Assembly: GCA_039819165.1 (NCBI GenBank)
Contig: JBCBSM010000001.1
Span: forward strand, 682,001-746,000
DNA: 64,000 bases
Direction: 5' to 3'
From: Planctomycetota bacterium
GTDB lineage: Bacteria; Planctomycetota; Phycisphaerae; Phycisphaerales; UBA1924
In this document: piece by piece, positions 1 to 8,327 of the stretch
Position numbering within the stretch: the first letter of the stretch is position 1
Layout: the number at the start of each line of letters is the position of its first letter
Notes under the pieces: generated by a model
The model's database searches: none
What the model saw: the letters and a program-made list of their open reading frames with translations, nothing else
What the model was told of the DNA's origin: nothing
Made by a program: the position numbers and the translations under genes

Positions 1-21
1 TGTGAAAAGCGATGAACCGCG

Positions 22-55
22 CTTGACTATTACACGACATGGTGTAATAGTCAAG
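22..55. promoter_or_regulatory. Perfect 14-bp inverted repeat, likely operator/promoter of cassette 1
   Basis: The arms CTTGACTATTACAC (22-35) and GTGTAATAGTCAAG (42-55) are exact reverse complements around a 6-base spacer. TTGACT at 23-28 is a good -35 box, and TAATAG at 45-50 lies 16 bases downstream with a TG two bases before it, so the dyad covers a probable sigma-70 promoter. The TTGAC...GTCAA ends resemble MerR-family operators, but those normally use 19-20 base spacers, so an ArsR- or CopY/BlaI-type repressor site is also possible. No regulator gene is visible in this part of the window. Confidence 0.6.
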
Positions 56-91
56 ATGTCGCAGGCCTGATTGACCCGCATCCCCGCATCC

Positions 92-532
92 ATGAAACAC
101 CGCCAAGCCATCTCGACCCTGCTCACCCTCTTGTTGGCCGTGGGAGCGGGCCTCGGCCCGCGGTTTCTCTGCATTTGTGCTGATGGGACCGCAAGCACCC
201 AGTTTGGCGACCAATTCTGCTGCGACGGGCCGGGTGAGGACCCGTGCCCGGTTCCCTCAGAGCACAGCGAAGAATCGAGTCACCGCATTGCCTGCCCCGA
301 CGGCGGATGCCAGTCCACCGAGGTGGAATCCGAGTTGATCGTCGCCGTTGACCGCTTCGAGAAAGACGCGGTAGAAGACTGGTCTCTCGGTGGGCCTGAT
401 GATCTGCCCTTCCCTTGGTTCGAGTTCCTCACTGACAGATCGGCAAAAACGTCCTCCGCCGTCCGACCTCCGGTGCTATCGGGAGTCGGATTCTCTGCTT
501 GCCATCTTCGCAGCGTAATTCTGCTCGTTTAG
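92..532 (+). CDS. Small exported Cys-rich protein heading metal cassette 1
   Basis: This protein of 146 residues begins with a signal peptide (MKHRQ start, hydrophobic stretch TLLTLLLAVGAGLG). A Cys-rich stretch follows, with CIC, CC, CPVP and a GGC motif in the first 75 residues. An upstream TTG at 71 is possible, but the ATG at 92 places the basic n-region correctly for a signal peptide. It sits directly after the palindromic promoter and 93 bases before the TolC-like gene. Proteins of similar size and design head cassettes 2 and 3 (7817, 16195). A periplasmic metal-binding role is inferred only from composition and context; I do not recognise the family. Confidence 0.65.
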   Translation: MKHRQAISTLLTLLLAVGAGLGPRFLCICADGTASTQFGDQFCCDGPGEDPCPVPSEHSEESSHRIACPDGGCQSTEVESELIVAVDRFEKDAVEDWSLGGPDDLPFPWFEFLTDRSAKTSSAVRPPVLSGVGFSACHLRSVILLV

Positions 533-549
533 GACGACCTGGGATTCTG

Positions 550-567
550 CGCAGTACGTGTACTGCG
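550..567. repeat. 8-bp inverted repeat between the Cys-rich gene and the efflux genes
   Basis: CGCAGTAC (550-557) and GTACTGCG (560-567) are perfect inverted repeats separated by GT. As RNA this can fold into a 6-bp stem with a 6-base loop, followed by the moderately T-rich TTCGTATTT. It may be a weak terminator/attenuator that reduces read-through into the pump genes, or a second operator. Confidence 0.4.
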
Positions 568-625
568 TTCGTATTTCCCAAAGGCTCGGTGTGCGCCGGG
601 CAATGTCTCTATCCGAGTAGAACAC

Positions 626-2032
626 ATGAGATTTACTGAACCAAAGCTGTTTTGCTGCCTGGGCGTCGTCACTCTGTTGGGCGGTTGCGCGCCGTCACCA
701 TTCGACTTCGACCCCCCCGCCGCAAGGCCTCTCTTGCGCGATATGCCTCGTTACGAAGCACCGGAGGATCCTGATCGAGTCGGACCAGGATCAGATGTGG
801 TCACCATCGGTGAGCAGTTGACCCTTCGCCAGGCTCTCGCGGCTGCGCTCGTACGCAACCCGCGACTTCGATCGCTTGCCTGGGAGCCGAGGATTGCGGA
901 AGCGCGTCGTCTGCAAGCCGGGCTCTCCCCCAATCCAAGCGTCGGAATCGAGGTCGAAGACTTCGCGGGCTCTGGAAGCTTGAGTGGCTTTGATTCTGTC
1001 GAGACCACCATAGCCTTTAGCCAGCTTCTTGAGCTTGGCGGGAAGCGAGACCGCCGCGTGCGGGTCGCCGAGGGGCAGTGGACTGTTTCTGCTCTCGACT
1101 ACGAAGCACAGCGGCTGGCCGTGCTCACCGACACCGCGTCCCGCTTCGTGCGGGTACTGGAGCTCCAGCAGCGTGTTGAGTTCGCCGTTCGCGCGCAAGT
1201 ACTCGCAGAGGAGAACCGGCGCGTCATCGATCGGAGGGTGCAGGCCGGAGATGTTTCACCCATCGACGAGATCAAGGCCCGGCTCGAAAGCGAATCCACC
1301 CGCATCGCCGCAGATCGACTCAGCCGGGAACTTGAGGCCGCGAGGCGTGAACTCAGTGCGATGTGGGATGCAACCGACCCCGGCTTTGACACGGCCATCG
1401 GATCGCTGGATGACCTCATGCCTGTGCCGTTGCTCGATGCTCTGACGGATCTCGTTGAGCACCATCCGGAAGTTCAGCGTTGGATCGCAGAGACCGAGCG
1501 ACGATCATCGGTGGTCGCTCTCGAACGGGCTCTAGCCGTCTCCGACGTGACGGCTGGTGCTGGCATTCGGTATGCCGAAGAGAGCGAAGATGTCGGTCTC
1601 GTCGTGGCCGTGTCCGTGCCATTGGCGATCTTCGATCGCAATCAGGGAGGAGTACTGGCCGCCCGGCTCCGAGCAGCACAAGCGATCGACGAGGGGCGGG
1701 CTTCCCGACGCGATTTGGCCACCCGACTTGTTCGGGCACACGCCCGATTGACCGCCGCGTATCACGAGGCCCAGGCGATTGATGCCGCCCTACTCCCCGC
1801 GGCGAAGAACGCATACGACGCGACGCGTCGGGCCTACGACGAAGGCAAGCTCCCGTACCTCGATGTCCTCGATGCGCAGCGCACCCTTTTCGATACTGAA
1901 ACCCAAAGGCTCGAAGCTCTCGCCGAATACCACGCCGCGAAGGTGCAGGTTGAGGGGCTCATCTCAGAGCCGCTGGACACCCATTCGCTCCACGAACATT
2001 CTGATCACCCCAATCAAGGAGACACACCGTGA
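626..2032 (+). CDS. TolC-family outer-membrane efflux lipoprotein (CzcC-like)
   Basis: A 468-residue outer-membrane factor that would form the exit duct of the RND pump encoded downstream. A lipoprotein signal ends in LGGC with the acylated Cys at position 21. The mature part has the paired helical repeats of TolC/CzcC: RQALAAALVRNPRLRSLAWE near 68-87 and a second copy in the C-terminal half, with the typical FSQLLELGGKRDRR segment and a C-terminal YDEGKLPYLDVLDAQRTL motif. The stop overlaps the GTG start of the adaptor by 4 bases, so the two are translationally coupled. Family assignment is firm; metal specificity is not readable from this protein. Confidence 0.9.
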   Translation: MRFTEPKLFCCLGVVTLLGGCAPSPFDFDPPAARPLLRDMPRYEAPEDPDRVGPGSDVVTIGEQLTLRQALAAALVRNPRLRSLAWEPRIAEARRLQAGLSPNPSVGIEVEDFAGSGSLSGFDSVETTIAFSQLLELGGKRDRRVRVAEGQWTVSALDYEAQRLAVLTDTASRFVRVLELQQRVEFAVRAQVLAEENRRVIDRRVQAGDVSPIDEIKARLESESTRIAADRLSRELEAARRELSAMWDATDPGFDTAIGSLDDLMPVPLLDALTDLVEHHPEVQRWIAETERRSSVVALERALAVSDVTAGAGIRYAEESEDVGLVVAVSVPLAIFDRNQGGVLAARLRAAQAIDEGRASRRDLATRLVRAHARLTAAYHEAQAIDAALLPAAKNAYDATRRAYDEGKLPYLDVLDAQRTLFDTETQRLEALAEYHAAKVQVEGLISEPLDTHSLHEHSDHPNQGDTP

Positions 2033-3804
2033 GACCATCACGCGGCGTCATTTCACTCGTTTGCATGTTCACAACGACGCTCCTGCTTGGCGGGTGCGAT
2101 GGCGAACAGGAAGCATCATCGTCATCCAACGGATCACGCGCATCTGATGTGACACAGGTCGCTCACTCGCACGAGAACGGCGAGACTTGCTTCGTGTGCG
2201 ACGCCACGAAGCGCGACGCCGGCCGCTTGTGGTGTACCGAGCATGCCCGGTACGAGGACCGGTGTTGGATTTGTCAGCCGCAGCTTGAGGATTCGTCCCG
2301 ACCGTATTGCGACGAACACAATTTGTATGAGGACGAATGCCATCTCTGCAACCCGGCACTCGATGCCTCGGAGAACACATCCGACGAGTCGTCGGGCGGG
2401 CTCCATGGACACAGTGCTGACGAGACCTGCTTCATCTGTGACCCGGCCAAGCGTGATGAGGGCCGCTTGTGGTGCAGCGAGCATGCTCGCTATGAAGACC
2501 GGTGCTGGATCTGCCAACCCCAGTTGGAAGACGCGGACCGGGCGTATTGCGAGGAGCACTTCCTTTACGAAGACGAATGCCACCTGTGCAATCCCGCTCT
2601 GCTGGGGGACGCCTCGGCGACGCCCTCCCGCGATGGTGCCCCCTCTCTCTTCTGTCATGAGCACGGGGTCGATGAGATCGAATGCGGAATCTGCCAGCCT
2701 CAGCTCGCTGGGACGCTTGAGGCTGGCGAGTCGCTGCTCGTCCGCATGCCCTCCGCGAGATCGGCAGAGCTTGCCGGGCTGACGCTTGAGCGACCGAATC
2801 GAGGCGCTGCTTCAGCAACGATCAGCTTGTTGGGCGAGGTCCGCTACAACGGGAACAGATTGGCCAAGCTCACACCGTTGGCCCCCGGTGTAATCACTGA
2901 TATCCGTGTCGATGTTGGCGACCAGGTTGAAGAAGGGCAAATTCTCGCGGTCATCAACTCCGTGGCGGTGGCACAAGCGAAGTCCGCGTACCTGTCCAAG
3001 ATCGCAGAGGTCGAAGCGAGAACCACCGTGTTCGAGCGTGAGCAGAAGCTCGTCAACGAGAACATTGCTGCACGCCGGGACTTCCAGGATGCCCAGGCAG
3101 CGCTCAAGCTCGCTGAGCTGGAAGTGCGTCGCACGCATCAGCAGCTCATCAATCTCGGCTTCACTGAATCGGAAGTCGCGGATATCGCGGCGGAGCAGTC
3201 GTCATCCTCGGACCTTTACGTCAGGGCACCCTTCGCTGGCAGCGTCGTCGAGCGGACCGCGGTTCTTGGCGAGGCAGCGGATTCAGAGGGCTCACTCTTC
3301 GAGATCGCTGATTTGTCGACGATGTGGATCGAGCTCGCGGTCCCGGAAGAGCAGGCGTTTCAGATCGAGCGCGGCGGAGAGATCATCGCGAGCGTCCGGG
3401 CTCTACCCGAGTTAGAGATCCCTGGGCAGATCACATGGATCAGCCCGCGTATCGATGAACGTACCCGGATGGTACGGGCCCGCGCGACGGTTAAAAATGA
3501 TCGTGGCATCCTTCGCCACGGCATGTTCACCGAAGTCTCCGCGATGATCGGTGGCACCTCGAACTCGCTGCTTGTCCCTGGCGAAGCGGTGCATGAGATC
3601 GATGGCTCGCCTTTCGTTTTTGTGCGGCAGGAACCGGATCTGTTCGCGGTTCGGCGTGTTGATGTCGGGCCGCGCACGGTTTCCGGCACGATCGCCATTC
3701 TGGCGGGCCTCACAGAGACTGAGTCCGTCGTGACCGGCGGCAGCTTCACCATGAAGACCGAGTTCCTCAAGTCTCGCCTCGGTGCGGGATGTGTCGACGA
3801 CTGA
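2029..3804 (+). CDS. RND periplasmic adaptor (CzcB-like) with N-terminal Cys-rich repeat domain
   Basis: A 591-residue membrane-fusion protein. The GTG start overlaps the preceding stop. A lipobox gives Cys23. Residues 52-226 carry an unusual module: seven CxxC pairs alternating with CxEH, in units of about 25 residues (for example C54xxC57 then C69xEH, C79xxC82 then C94xEH). Two nearly identical blocks lie at 52-110 and 131-190, and a third partial block at 208-226. This looks like a string of zinc-ribbon-type sites for capturing metal before the pump. From about residue 260 the normal adaptor follows: lipoyl half-motifs (LAPGVITDIRVDVGDQVEEG, VRAPFAGSVVERTAVLGE), a helical hairpin and beta-barrel. 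The adaptor links the TolC-like protein to the pump at 3817. Confidence 0.9.
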   Translation: MRPSRGVISLVCMFTTTLLLGGCDGEQEASSSSNGSRASDVTQVAHSHENGETCFVCDATKRDAGRLWCTEHARYEDRCWICQPQLEDSSRPYCDEHNLYEDECHLCNPALDASENTSDESSGGLHGHSADETCFICDPAKRDEGRLWCSEHARYEDRCWICQPQLEDADRAYCEEHFLYEDECHLCNPALLGDASATPSRDGAPSLFCHEHGVDEIECGICQPQLAGTLEAGESLLVRMPSARSAELAGLTLERPNRGAASATISLLGEVRYNGNRLAKLTPLAPGVITDIRVDVGDQVEEGQILAVINSVAVAQAKSAYLSKIAEVEARTTVFEREQKLVNENIAARRDFQDAQAALKLAELEVRRTHQQLINLGFTESEVADIAAEQSSSSDLYVRAPFAGSVVERTAVLGEAADSEGSLFEIADLSTMWIELAVPEEQAFQIERGGEIIASVRALPELEIPGQITWISPRIDERTRMVRARATVKNDRGILRHGMFTEVSAMIGGTSNSLLVPGEAVHEIDGSPFVFVRQEPDLFAVRRVDVGPRTVSGTIAILAGLTETESVVTGGSFTMKTEFLKSRLGAGCVDD

Positions 3805-3816
3805 TCCGGAGCCACC

Positions 3817-6800
3817 ATGCTGACCCGTCTTATCGAGATGTCGCTCAGGAACAGAGTGCTTGTCATTCTGCTGTTCGCGATCGCGTGCGCCGCCGGTGTG
3901 TACCGGATGATCCAGCTTCCGATCGACGCGTTTCCAGATACCACGCCGATCCAGGTGCAGATCAACACGGTGGCCCCCGCGCTCAGCCCGGAAGAAATCG
4001 AGCAACAGATCACCCTTCCTGTCGAACTCTCGATCGGCGGGCTGCCCGGGCTCCAGAACGTGCGGTCCGTCTCAAAGTTCGGCTTCTCACAGGTCGTGGC
4101 GACCTTCGATGATGACATCCGCATTATCGACGCGCGGCAGTACATTACCGAACGGCTCTCGGCAGTCGAACTGCCAGATGGTGTCGGAAGGCCGGAGCTC
4201 GGCCCGATCGCGACCGGTCTCGGTGAGGTCTTTCACTACGTCATCCGGTCGGAGACCGGCGAACACTCTATCGAAGAACTCCGGACCATCCATGATTGGG
4301 TGATCAAGCCCGAGCTTCGCAAGGTGCCGGGTGTGGCCGAGGTCAATTCGTGGGGTGGCTTGGAGCGGCAGTATCACGTCGTCGTCAAACCTGAAGCACT
4401 GATCAAGTTTGGCTTCACGCTTGAGGATGTGCTGGATGCGCTGCGCCGCAACAACGCCAACGTCGGCGGCGGGCAGATCGTGACCTCCGGTGAAGCGAGG
4501 GTGGTGCGGGGACTGGCGCGTGTTGCGACGATCGGTGAGATCGAGAACATCGTGGTTGCTTCCAGCGACGGCACGCCGGTGCGGATTCAAGATGTCGCGG
4601 AGGTTGCAATCGGTAGCGAGATCCGCCGCGGCGCGGTTTCGGCGTACGGTAAGGGCGAGGTCGTCCTCGGCCTGGCCTTCATGCTGATGGGTGAGAACAG
4701 TCGTGTGGTGACCGAGGAACTCCGCGAACGCCTTGAATCCCTCGCGCCGTCGCTGCCGCCCGATGTCGTCTTGGATGTGGTGTACGACCGGACCCTGCTG
4801 GTCGAGCAGGTCATCAAGACGGTCGAGCACAACCTCGTGATCGGTGCCGTGCTGGTGATCGTCGTGTTGCTCATCATCTTGGGTAACATCCGAGCCGGTT
4901 TGCTCGTCGCGGTCGCCATCCCGATTTCAATGCTGTTCGCCGTGCAGGGCATGTACGAGTTCGCGATCGCAGCAAGCTTGCTCAGCCTCGGCGCGATCGA
5001 CTTCGGCATCCTTGTCGATGGCTCGGTGGTCATGACGGAAGCCAATCTCCGCTCGCTGAAGGAACGCCAGAGAGAGCTTGGCCGGAAACTCTCGCCTTCC
5101 GAGCGGCTCGAATCGATCGCGAAATCCAGTGCGCGCGTGGTACGACCGATCGTGTTCGGGATGGGCATCATCACGCTCGTCTTTGCCCCCGTGCTGACGC
5201 TTGAAGGCATCGAGGGGAAGATGTTCCGGCCAATGGCGTGGACGTTCATATTCGCGCTCCTGGGAGCCCTGCTGGTCGCGGTGTTCCTGTCCCCGGTCTT
5301 GTCGTACTACTTCCTTCCGCGTCGCGCGAAACCCAAGGACGCCATTCTGCTACGTGGATTGGCCGGGGCATACGGCTGGGCCGTCGGCGGAGCGATTCGA
5401 CTCCGGTGGGTCGTGATGCTGCTGGCCGTGGCTCTGCTAGGCGTCGCGGGCTACCGGAGCACGCAGATGGGCGGCGAGTTCATCCCGCGCCTGAGCGAGG
5501 GCTCGATGGTCCTGAACACCATCCGCCTCGCTGGCGTCTCGATCGATGAGTCCGTGCGGTACAACACACGGATCGAGGAGGTCCTGCTCGATGAGTTCCC
5601 AGATGAGATTGAGCACATCTGGAGCCGCATCGGGACCGCCGAGGTGGCGACCGATCCGATGGGGATCGAACTGACAGACATTTTCTTGACGCTCAAGCCA
5701 CGTGCAGAGTGGACGCAAGCGGACACGCAGGCGGGTCTCGTGATCGAGATGGAGAAGACCATCTCACAGTTTCCCGGCGTCAACATGGTGTTCACGCAGC
5801 CGATCGAGATGCGCATGAACGAGATGGTTTCGGGCATCCGATCCGATATCGGGATCAAGATCTTCGGCGACGACTTCGACGAGTTGCTCCGGATCGCCGA
5901 CGACGTTCAGCGTGTGCTTCTGGACATCCCGGGTGCCTCAGATATCTCGGTCGATCAGATCACGGGGCAACCATCGCTGTCAGTTGCTGTCGATCAGTCC
6001 CGTGTTGCCCGCTACGGCGTCGCCGCCAGCGAGGTGTTGGACTTCGTTGAGGCGATCGGCGGGATCCGCGTCGGTGAGGTATTCGAGGGCCAGCGTGTCT
6101 TCCCGCTTGTCGTCCGACTCCCGCAGACATTCAGGGAAGATGTAGAAGCGGTGTCATCAGTACGCATTCCGACCGAAGGGGGCGTCGCGGTGCCACTTTC
6201 GTCGATGGCCTCGGTCGATCTCTCGGAAGGATCGGCCACGATCAACCGCGAGTGGAGCAGAAGACTCATCCGTGTGCAGTCGAACGTCAGCGGAAGAGAC
6301 CCCGCATCGTTTGTCAGTGAAGCAAGGGCAGCCATTGATGAACGGGTCACATTGCCCGAGGGCTATGTGCTTGAGTGGGGTGGGCAGTTTGAGAACTTGG
6401 AACGCGCCAGGACTCGCCTGATCATCGTCGTGCCCGCGGTCTTGCTTATGGTGTTTTTTCTGCTGTACTTCAGCCTGAAAAACCTACGGGATGTCGTCAT
6501 CATCTACACCTGCATCCCGTTTGCGGCCGTCGGTGCCATCTTCGCGTTGTGGTGGCGCGACATCCCTTTCAGCGTCAGCGCCGCCGTCGGGTTTATCGCT
6601 CTCACGGGCATCGCCGTGCTCAACGGACAGATCCTCATCACCGCGATCCGCGACACACTCAACACCGGCCAGCAGAGCAAGGACGCGATCATTGCGGCCT
6701 CGAAGACCCGCCTCCAGCCGGTGCTCGCGACGGCGATCACTGATATCGCTGGGTTCGTCCCGATGGCGATTGCAACGGGGGTGGGGAGCGAGATCCAGCG

Positions 6801-6930
6801 ACCGCTGGCGACGGTGGTAATCGGCGGCATGGTCACGTCGACGCTACTCACCTTGTTTGTGCTTCCGGTCATCGCATCCGTCTTCATGAAAGAAAGTGCG
6901 CAGGTTGCTGACTCGGAGCGTGATCAGTGA
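3817..6930 (+). CDS. Heavy-metal RND efflux pump (CzcA-like)
   Basis: A 1037-residue inner-membrane proton/metal antiporter of the HME-RND family. The N-terminal membrane segment is followed by the conserved LPIDAFPDTTP motif. TM4 carries DFGILVDG (395-402) followed by E408, close to the DFGxxxDG...E signature of Zn/Co/Cd-exporting CzcA pumps; the usual AxxxVEN is SVVMTEA here. Two large periplasmic loops and twelve hydrophobic helices give normal length. It lies 12 bases after the adaptor and overlaps the next gene by 4 bases. Zn/Co/Cd export is inferred from the TM4 motif. Confidence 0.93.
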   Translation: MLTRLIEMSLRNRVLVILLFAIACAAGVYRMIQLPIDAFPDTTPIQVQINTVAPALSPEEIEQQITLPVELSIGGLPGLQNVRSVSKFGFSQVVATFDDDIRIIDARQYITERLSAVELPDGVGRPELGPIATGLGEVFHYVIRSETGEHSIEELRTIHDWVIKPELRKVPGVAEVNSWGGLERQYHVVVKPEALIKFGFTLEDVLDALRRNNANVGGGQIVTSGEARVVRGLARVATIGEIENIVVASSDGTPVRIQDVAEVAIGSEIRRGAVSAYGKGEVVLGLAFMLMGENSRVVTEELRERLESLAPSLPPDVVLDVVYDRTLLVEQVIKTVEHNLVIGAVLVIVVLLIILGNIRAGLLVAVAIPISMLFAVQGMYEFAIAASLLSLGAIDFGILVDGSVVMTEANLRSLKERQRELGRKLSPSERLESIAKSSARVVRPIVFGMGIITLVFAPVLTLEGIEGKMFRPMAWTFIFALLGALLVAVFLSPVLSYYFLPRRAKPKDAILLRGLAGAYGWAVGGAIRLRWVVMLLAVALLGVAGYRSTQMGGEFIPRLSEGSMVLNTIRLAGVSIDESVRYNTRIEEVLLDEFPDEIEHIWSRIGTAEVATDPMGIELTDIFLTLKPRAEWTQADTQAGLVIEMEKTISQFPGVNMVFTQPIEMRMNEMVSGIRSDIGIKIFGDDFDELLRIADDVQRVLLDIPGASDISVDQITGQPSLSVAVDQSRVARYGVAASEVLDFVEAIGGIRVGEVFEGQRVFPLVVRLPQTFREDVEAVSSVRIPTEGGVAVPLSSMASVDLSEGSATINREWSRRLIRVQSNVSGRDPASFVSEARAAIDERVTLPEGYVLEWGGQFENLERARTRLIIVVPAVLLMVFFLLYFSLKNLRDVVIIYTCIPFAAVGAIFALWWRDIPFSVSAAVGFIALTGIAVLNGQILITAIRDTLNTGQQSKDAIIAASKTRLQPVLATAITDIAGFVPMAIATGVGSEIQRPLATVVIGGMVTSTLLTLFVLPVIASVFMKESAQVADSERDQ

Positions 6931-7529
6931 GCGGCTGCGACTGTGGAAAGGATGCCGTTGGTCTGGAGCAGCGAACGCTCATAGCGCTACTCACGATCAA
7001 CGGCGTGATGTTCGTTGCCGAGGTGATGGTTGGATGGATCGCGGAGTCCACCGCGCTGCTGGCCGACTCGCTTGACATGCTGGCAGATGCCACGGTGTAC
7101 GGCATCGCGTTGTACGCGGCGAGCCGGTCCGGCGGCGCACAGCGGACTGCAGCGCGAGTGAGCGGCGTCCTTCAAATCGCGCTGGGTCTTGGAGTTTTGG
7201 TCGAGGTAATCCGCCGGGCGGTGTTCGGCAGCGAGCCGACGAGTCATCTGATGATTGGAGCTGGGACTGTCGCGCTTGTTGCGAATCTGATCTGTCTCCG
7301 GCTTATCGCAAAGCATCGCGAGGGCGGTGCGCATATGCGAGCGTCTTGGATCTTCTCGAAGAACGATGTCATCGCGAACACTGGCGTGATCGTAGCGGGG
7401 CTTCTCGTGATGGCATTGGGTAGCCGCGTTCCTGATCTCTTGGTCGGTTCGATTGTCGCCGCGGTTGTGATTCGTGGGGGCGTTCAAATCTGGGCGGACT
7501 CAAGCAGAGACGCAGGGGTCCGGAACTGA
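6927..7529 (+). CDS. Short cation diffusion facilitator-type transporter
   Basis: A 200-residue membrane protein with a CDF-like fold of about six helices. It starts with GTG, overlapping the pump stop, and has an N-terminal CDC motif that could bind metal. TM2 reads ADSLDMLADA, like the CDF site but with Asp where His is normal, and TM5 has KNDVIANTGV in place of HxxxD. The cytoplasmic C-terminal metal-binding domain of standard CDF proteins (about 300 residues) is absent. Short CDF-like proteins of this type often sit with czc genes. Cation transport is likely, but the altered ligands make the substrate uncertain. Confidence 0.8.
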   Translation: MSGCDCGKDAVGLEQRTLIALLTINGVMFVAEVMVGWIAESTALLADSLDMLADATVYGIALYAASRSGGAQRTAARVSGVLQIALGLGVLVEVIRRAVFGSEPTSHLMIGAGTVALVANLICLRLIAKHREGGAHMRASWIFSKNDVIANTGVIVAGLLVMALGSRVPDLLVGSIVAAVVIRGGVQIWADSSRDAGVRN

Positions 7530-7816
7530 TTTCTGCTGTAGGTACATCCTCTCACGGTTTCAGGTAGGTGTCCCCCCTCACCCCCGGGTGCCCGACGGGC
7601 ATGGCTGGCCTTGGTGGTGAGACTCGGGCACCGGATGGCGGGTCCTGCGAACGGGCTCCCCGAGGCCCCGGCAATCCCTTGAACGGTCCAACCGCACTGA
7701 ACTCGGTAACCCCCAATAATCTTGGCAGTGTCAGGGATGTCCCGGCAATCGATCCGTCTCGGTCAGGTCTCCGGATCTCAAGCAACGCTCGGCAAGAGCC
7801 GAGGTATACTAAACGC
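7530..7816. promoter_or_regulatory. Intergenic region before cassette 2
   Basis: These 287 bases have no convincing gene. An inverted pair GGTGCCCG (7587-7594) and CGGGCACC (7625-7632) could form a hairpin between cassettes 1 and 2. A GAGG followed by TATACT lies just before the GTG at 7817; GAGG is a plausible ribosome-binding site. An open reading frame runs through this stretch in frame with the next gene, but it has no coding features and the signal peptide begins at 7817. Confidence 0.45.
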
Positions 7817-8242
7817 GTGAAGTATCGCCCGCTCGCCATCCTGCTCACCGCGATCATCGCCTTTAACGCCCTCGCTGGCGGTGTTGGCGGCGTGGCTGTA
7901 CTGTGCTTCGGAGGCGGCCATCAACACGCACCCGCAGAGTCCGATCACTGCGAATCCTCGTGCAGCCACGATGCGTCATGGCCACTCCCCGTGCCCGCGG
8001 GAGAGCATGAGCACGACTGCGGCTGTACCGATGTCGAGATCACAACCGCGGAACTCCTGACACTGCCCCGGAGTGACACTGGGAGCGATGTACCGCCCGC
8101 GATCGTCTCGTCGCCATCGTGGGGCGTCATCCTGGCGGAGACCGGCCTTGGACGCCGCGGCCCGCCGATGCCGCCGCGTTGGTTTGACCCCAGCGGGGCC
8201 CATAGGCTCGCGATCGTGGCGAGCGTTCGCCTGACCATCTGA
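7817..8242 (+). CDS. Small exported His/Cys-rich protein heading metal cassette 2
   Basis: The 141-residue product starts at GTG (7817), which gives a signal peptide MKYRPLAILLTAIIAFNALA. The mature protein has GGGHQH, a Cys/His group (HCESSCSH), and EHEHDCGCTD, all plausible soft-metal ligands, then a Pro-rich tail. It stands 85 bases before the TolC-like gene at 8328, matching the positions of the secreted proteins at 92 and 16195. I do not recognise a family; periplasmic metal binding or sensing is inferred from composition and position. Confidence 0.65.
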   Translation: MKYRPLAILLTAIIAFNALAGGVGGVAVLCFGGGHQHAPAESDHCESSCSHDASWPLPVPAGEHEHDCGCTDVEITTAELLTLPRSDTGSDVPPAIVSSPSWGVILAETGLGRRGPPMPPRWFDPSGAHRLAIVASVRLTI

Positions 8243-8327
8243 TTTCTGTCTGTTCCTTCGCGCGTGCCGCGGCGGCGTTGTCCGTTGCGGCTGTCATCGC
8301 TTTGGACCCAGACAGGAATCACAAACA

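Noticed and set aside
7568-7816. N-terminal extension of the secreted protein of cassette 2
   Set aside because: It would put 83 low-complexity residues before a signal peptide; GTG 7817 has a GAGG upstream and begins the signal.
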